DNA of 64,000 bases from Methylotenera sp. (GTDB lineage: Bacteria; Pseudomonadota; Gammaproteobacteria; Burkholderiales; Methylophilaceae). Shown piece by piece: positions 62,500-64,000 of the stretch (the first letter of the stretch is position 1; every line of letters begins with the position of its first letter). The position numbers were made by a program, and so were the translations under genes. The notes beneath the pieces are model-generated. The model saw only the letters and a program-made list of their open reading frames with translations. It searched no databases and was not told the DNA's origin. The stretch lies in contig PERG01000004.1 in the NCBI GenBank assembly GCA_002928535.1, forward strand, positions 62,001-126,000, given 5' to 3'.

Positions 62500-63465
62500 A
62501 TGAACATCATTCAGGACATACCGCTTAAATTGAATCACGATCACCTCATGCGTGGCTTAATTGCCCAGCATGATTTCTTGCTGGATTTGATTGGTAATAA
62601 GCCTTTTATATTTGTCGATATGCCTGTATACGGCAATATTGGCGACCTGCTCATTATGCAAGGTACCTTCAGGTTCTTTGAGAATAATAAACTCCAACCA
62701 CGCATTGTGGCGCCCATTTTTGCGTTCGACACTAACTGGATCAAACCCGACGATGTGATCGTGTTCCAGGGCGGCGGTAACTTTGGCGATCTATATGCCG
62801 GCATGCAGCCATTGCGGGAAAAAGTGGCCAAAGAGAAACCCAATAATCGCATTATTGTATTGCCACAAACAATCCATTTTTCATCTGAAGCAGCGATGCA
62901 AAATTCCATTGATGTGTTTAAACAGCACCCGGATTTCCATTTATGCGTGCGGGATGAGCAGTCTTATGCCTTGGCGCGTCAATTTACTGAACAAGCGTAC
63001 CTGGCACCGGATATGGCGCATCATCTGTACCCGATCAAAAGTATTCCGTCGATTCCCCACGCCACTTTGTTATTGAGCCGCACGGATGATGAGAAATCCA
63101 GTAGTGCGCCTGACAGTCGCGAATTTACAACCGTGACAGACTGGCCAAAGCTGGTGGGCAATCGTGAAAAGAATTTCCGGCTGTTTTATCTAGCCATGCG
63201 CGCTTTTTATCGAAGCGGGTTAGGCAAGCTCGGCAACAAGCTATTTGCCAAGTTATGGCCGATGTATGCACAAACCTTGATTCAAGACGCAAGCCAATTG
63301 TTTGGCAGACATGAATATATCGTCACTGACCGTTTGCACGGCCATATCCTGGCTTGCCTGATGACTAAGCCGCATACGGTGTTGGATAACAGCTATGGCA
63401 AAAACTCAGGCTATAGCGAAGTCTGGACAGCAGCCAGTGAGATCGTATCCCAAGGTAAAGCTTGA
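62500..63465 (+). CDS. Polysaccharide pyruvyl transferase family protein
   Basis: A 321-residue protein of the polysaccharide pyruvyl transferase family, which adds ketal-linked pyruvate from phosphoenolpyruvate to sugars. Typical words: DMPVYGNIGDLLIMQGTF, VFQGGGNFGDLY, VLPQTIHF and TDRLHGHILACL. I take the ATG at 62500; an in-frame TTG at 62488 would add four residues. It suggests a pyruvylated, negatively charged exopolysaccharide, as reported for related clusters by family inference. Confidence 0.88.
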   Translation: MNIIQDIPLKLNHDHLMRGLIAQHDFLLDLIGNKPFIFVDMPVYGNIGDLLIMQGTFRFFENNKLQPRIVAPIFAFDTNWIKPDDVIVFQGGGNFGDLYAGMQPLREKVAKEKPNNRIIVLPQTIHFSSEAAMQNSIDVFKQHPDFHLCVRDEQSYALARQFTEQAYLAPDMAHHLYPIKSIPSIPHATLLLSRTDDEKSSSAPDSREFTTVTDWPKLVGNREKNFRLFYLAMRAFYRSGLGKLGNKLFAKLWPMYAQTLIQDASQLFGRHEYIVTDRLHGHILACLMTKPHTVLDNSYGKNSGYSEVWTAASEIVSQGKA

Positions 63466-63527
63466 GACTAATTAAGCATTATTGAGTAAAGCAGACGCAT
63501 TAAGTAAATAGAAGTATTAGGAAAACA

Positions 63528-64000
63528 ATGGCGACATTTGATGTATTACTACCAGTAAAGAACGGCATGGCCTATTTTGCGGAGGCACTGGATAGCATTT
63601 GCAACCAGACCTTCCGAGATTGGCGACTGCTGGTGTTGGACCATGGCTCAACGGATGGTAGCTTTGAACTGGCTACTAAGTATGCCCAGCGTGATGCACG
63701 CGTCGTGGTTAAATCCTTTCCTGAAGCTAAAGGCTTGTCTGGCTTGCTGAATTGCGGGCTGGATATTTGCGATGCGCAGTACGTATTGCGTCAGGATGCT
63801 GATGACTTATCCTTGCCTAACCGCATGGAAGTTATTGCTAAAACATTTGCCGAGGACGAGCAGCTAGTACTGGTGGGCTCATTGGGCCAGATCATTGATG
63901 GTGAAGGCAAGAGCTTGGGCAGCTTCAGCATGCCGGAAGATTCGGAAACACTACGTTCTATGGCCATTTTTAAGACACCGGTATTGCATCCAACTGTGGC
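63528..64000 (+). CDS. Family 2 glycosyltransferase, N-terminal part
   Basis: The gene runs off the right edge. The first 157 residues show a GT-A fold of family 2: FDVLLPVKNGMAYFAEALDS, the nucleotide-binding VLDHGSTDGSFELA, and the DxD-type motif RQDADDLSLPNRM. AGGA precedes the ATG. It lies 62 bp after the pyruvyl transferase gene and would add a sugar to the EPS repeat unit; donor and linkage cannot be told. Confidence 0.88.
   Translation, partial: MATFDVLLPVKNGMAYFAEALDSICNQTFRDWRLLVLDHGSTDGSFELATKYAQRDARVVVKSFPEAKGLSGLLNCGLDICDAQYVLRQDADDLSLPNRMEVIAKTFAEDEQLVLVGSLGQIIDGEGKSLGSFSMPEDSETLRSMAIFKTPVLHPTV

Noticed and set aside
1-64000. CRISPR arrays, insertion sequences, prophage or attachment sites
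   Set aside because: No regularly spaced direct repeats, transposase, integrase or terminal inverted repeats were seen; palindromes present are single dispersed sites.

Overview
The window looks like a chromosomal segment of a betaproteobacterium of the Methylophilaceae type (Methylotenera or Methylobacillus relatives). The main reason is the exopolysaccharide locus at the right end. Its order (EpsB and EpsA, then EpsL, D, E, F, G, exosortase B and EpsI) matches the methanolan-type, exosortase-B-linked eps clusters known from methylotrophs. The assignment is an inference from gene content; no rRNA or tRNA gene is present to confirm it.

Layout. (1) 1-87: start of a zinc alcohol dehydrogenase running off the left edge. 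(2) 240-6617, minus strand: a four-gene DNA repair operon (MBL-fold exonuclease, ATP-dependent DNA ligase, Lhr-type helicase, metallophosphoesterase PdeM). It is head-to-head with ku-ligD (6830-10530, plus strand), so two end- and nick-repair systems share one 212-bp intergenic region. (3) 10681-14071: a very acidic small protein, a Crp-family regulator and an autotransporter. (4) 14283-18501, minus strand: a nitric oxide defence block (quinol NO reductase, flavohemoglobin Hmp, NsrR) with a textbook NsrR palindrome in front of nsrR. (5) 18689-24971: a PEP-CTERM protein, RecQ, an AsmA-family protein, a hemerythrin and two small stress-type proteins, one of them only 55 codons. (6) 25246-35641: glgE, treS-maltokinase, treZ and treY in one tight operon; glgX lies further on at 44666-46726. 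(7) 36083-38750: a QueC-like PP-loop enzyme overlapping a polysaccharide flippase. (8) 38929-40450: small CBS, secreted and membrane proteins. (9) 40508-44648: a PurD-like ATP-grasp protein, a diiron heme-oxygenase-like oxidase and a divergent methyltransferase, which look like a small uncharacterised biosynthetic unit. (10) 46893-49724: an orphan RcsB/BvgA-type response regulator, an MscS channel, a ferritin-like four-helix protein and a DUF2171-type protein. (11) 49974-64000: a PEP-CTERM protein, VanZ, and the eps/exosortase B locus, running off the right edge inside a glycosyltransferase gene.

How it works together. Two families of palindromes recur in promoter regions. One resembles the enterobacterial RcsB box (consensus by eye TGTARGAATATTCYTACA). 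It occurs around the response regulator/MscS divergent promoter and in front of glgX, the ferritin-like gene, the PP-loop gene, the diiron-oxidase/methyltransferase pair and, in several copies, the eps locus. The second (TAGTCC-N4-GGACTA) lies before both PEP-CTERM genes, before the PP-loop/flippase pair and, degenerate, before epsA. Together they suggest a stress and envelope regulon that couples trehalose/alpha-glucan storage, osmotic protection and exopolysaccharide production, with the orphan response regulator and EpsA as the natural candidate regulators. These regulatory links are inferred from the sequence only.
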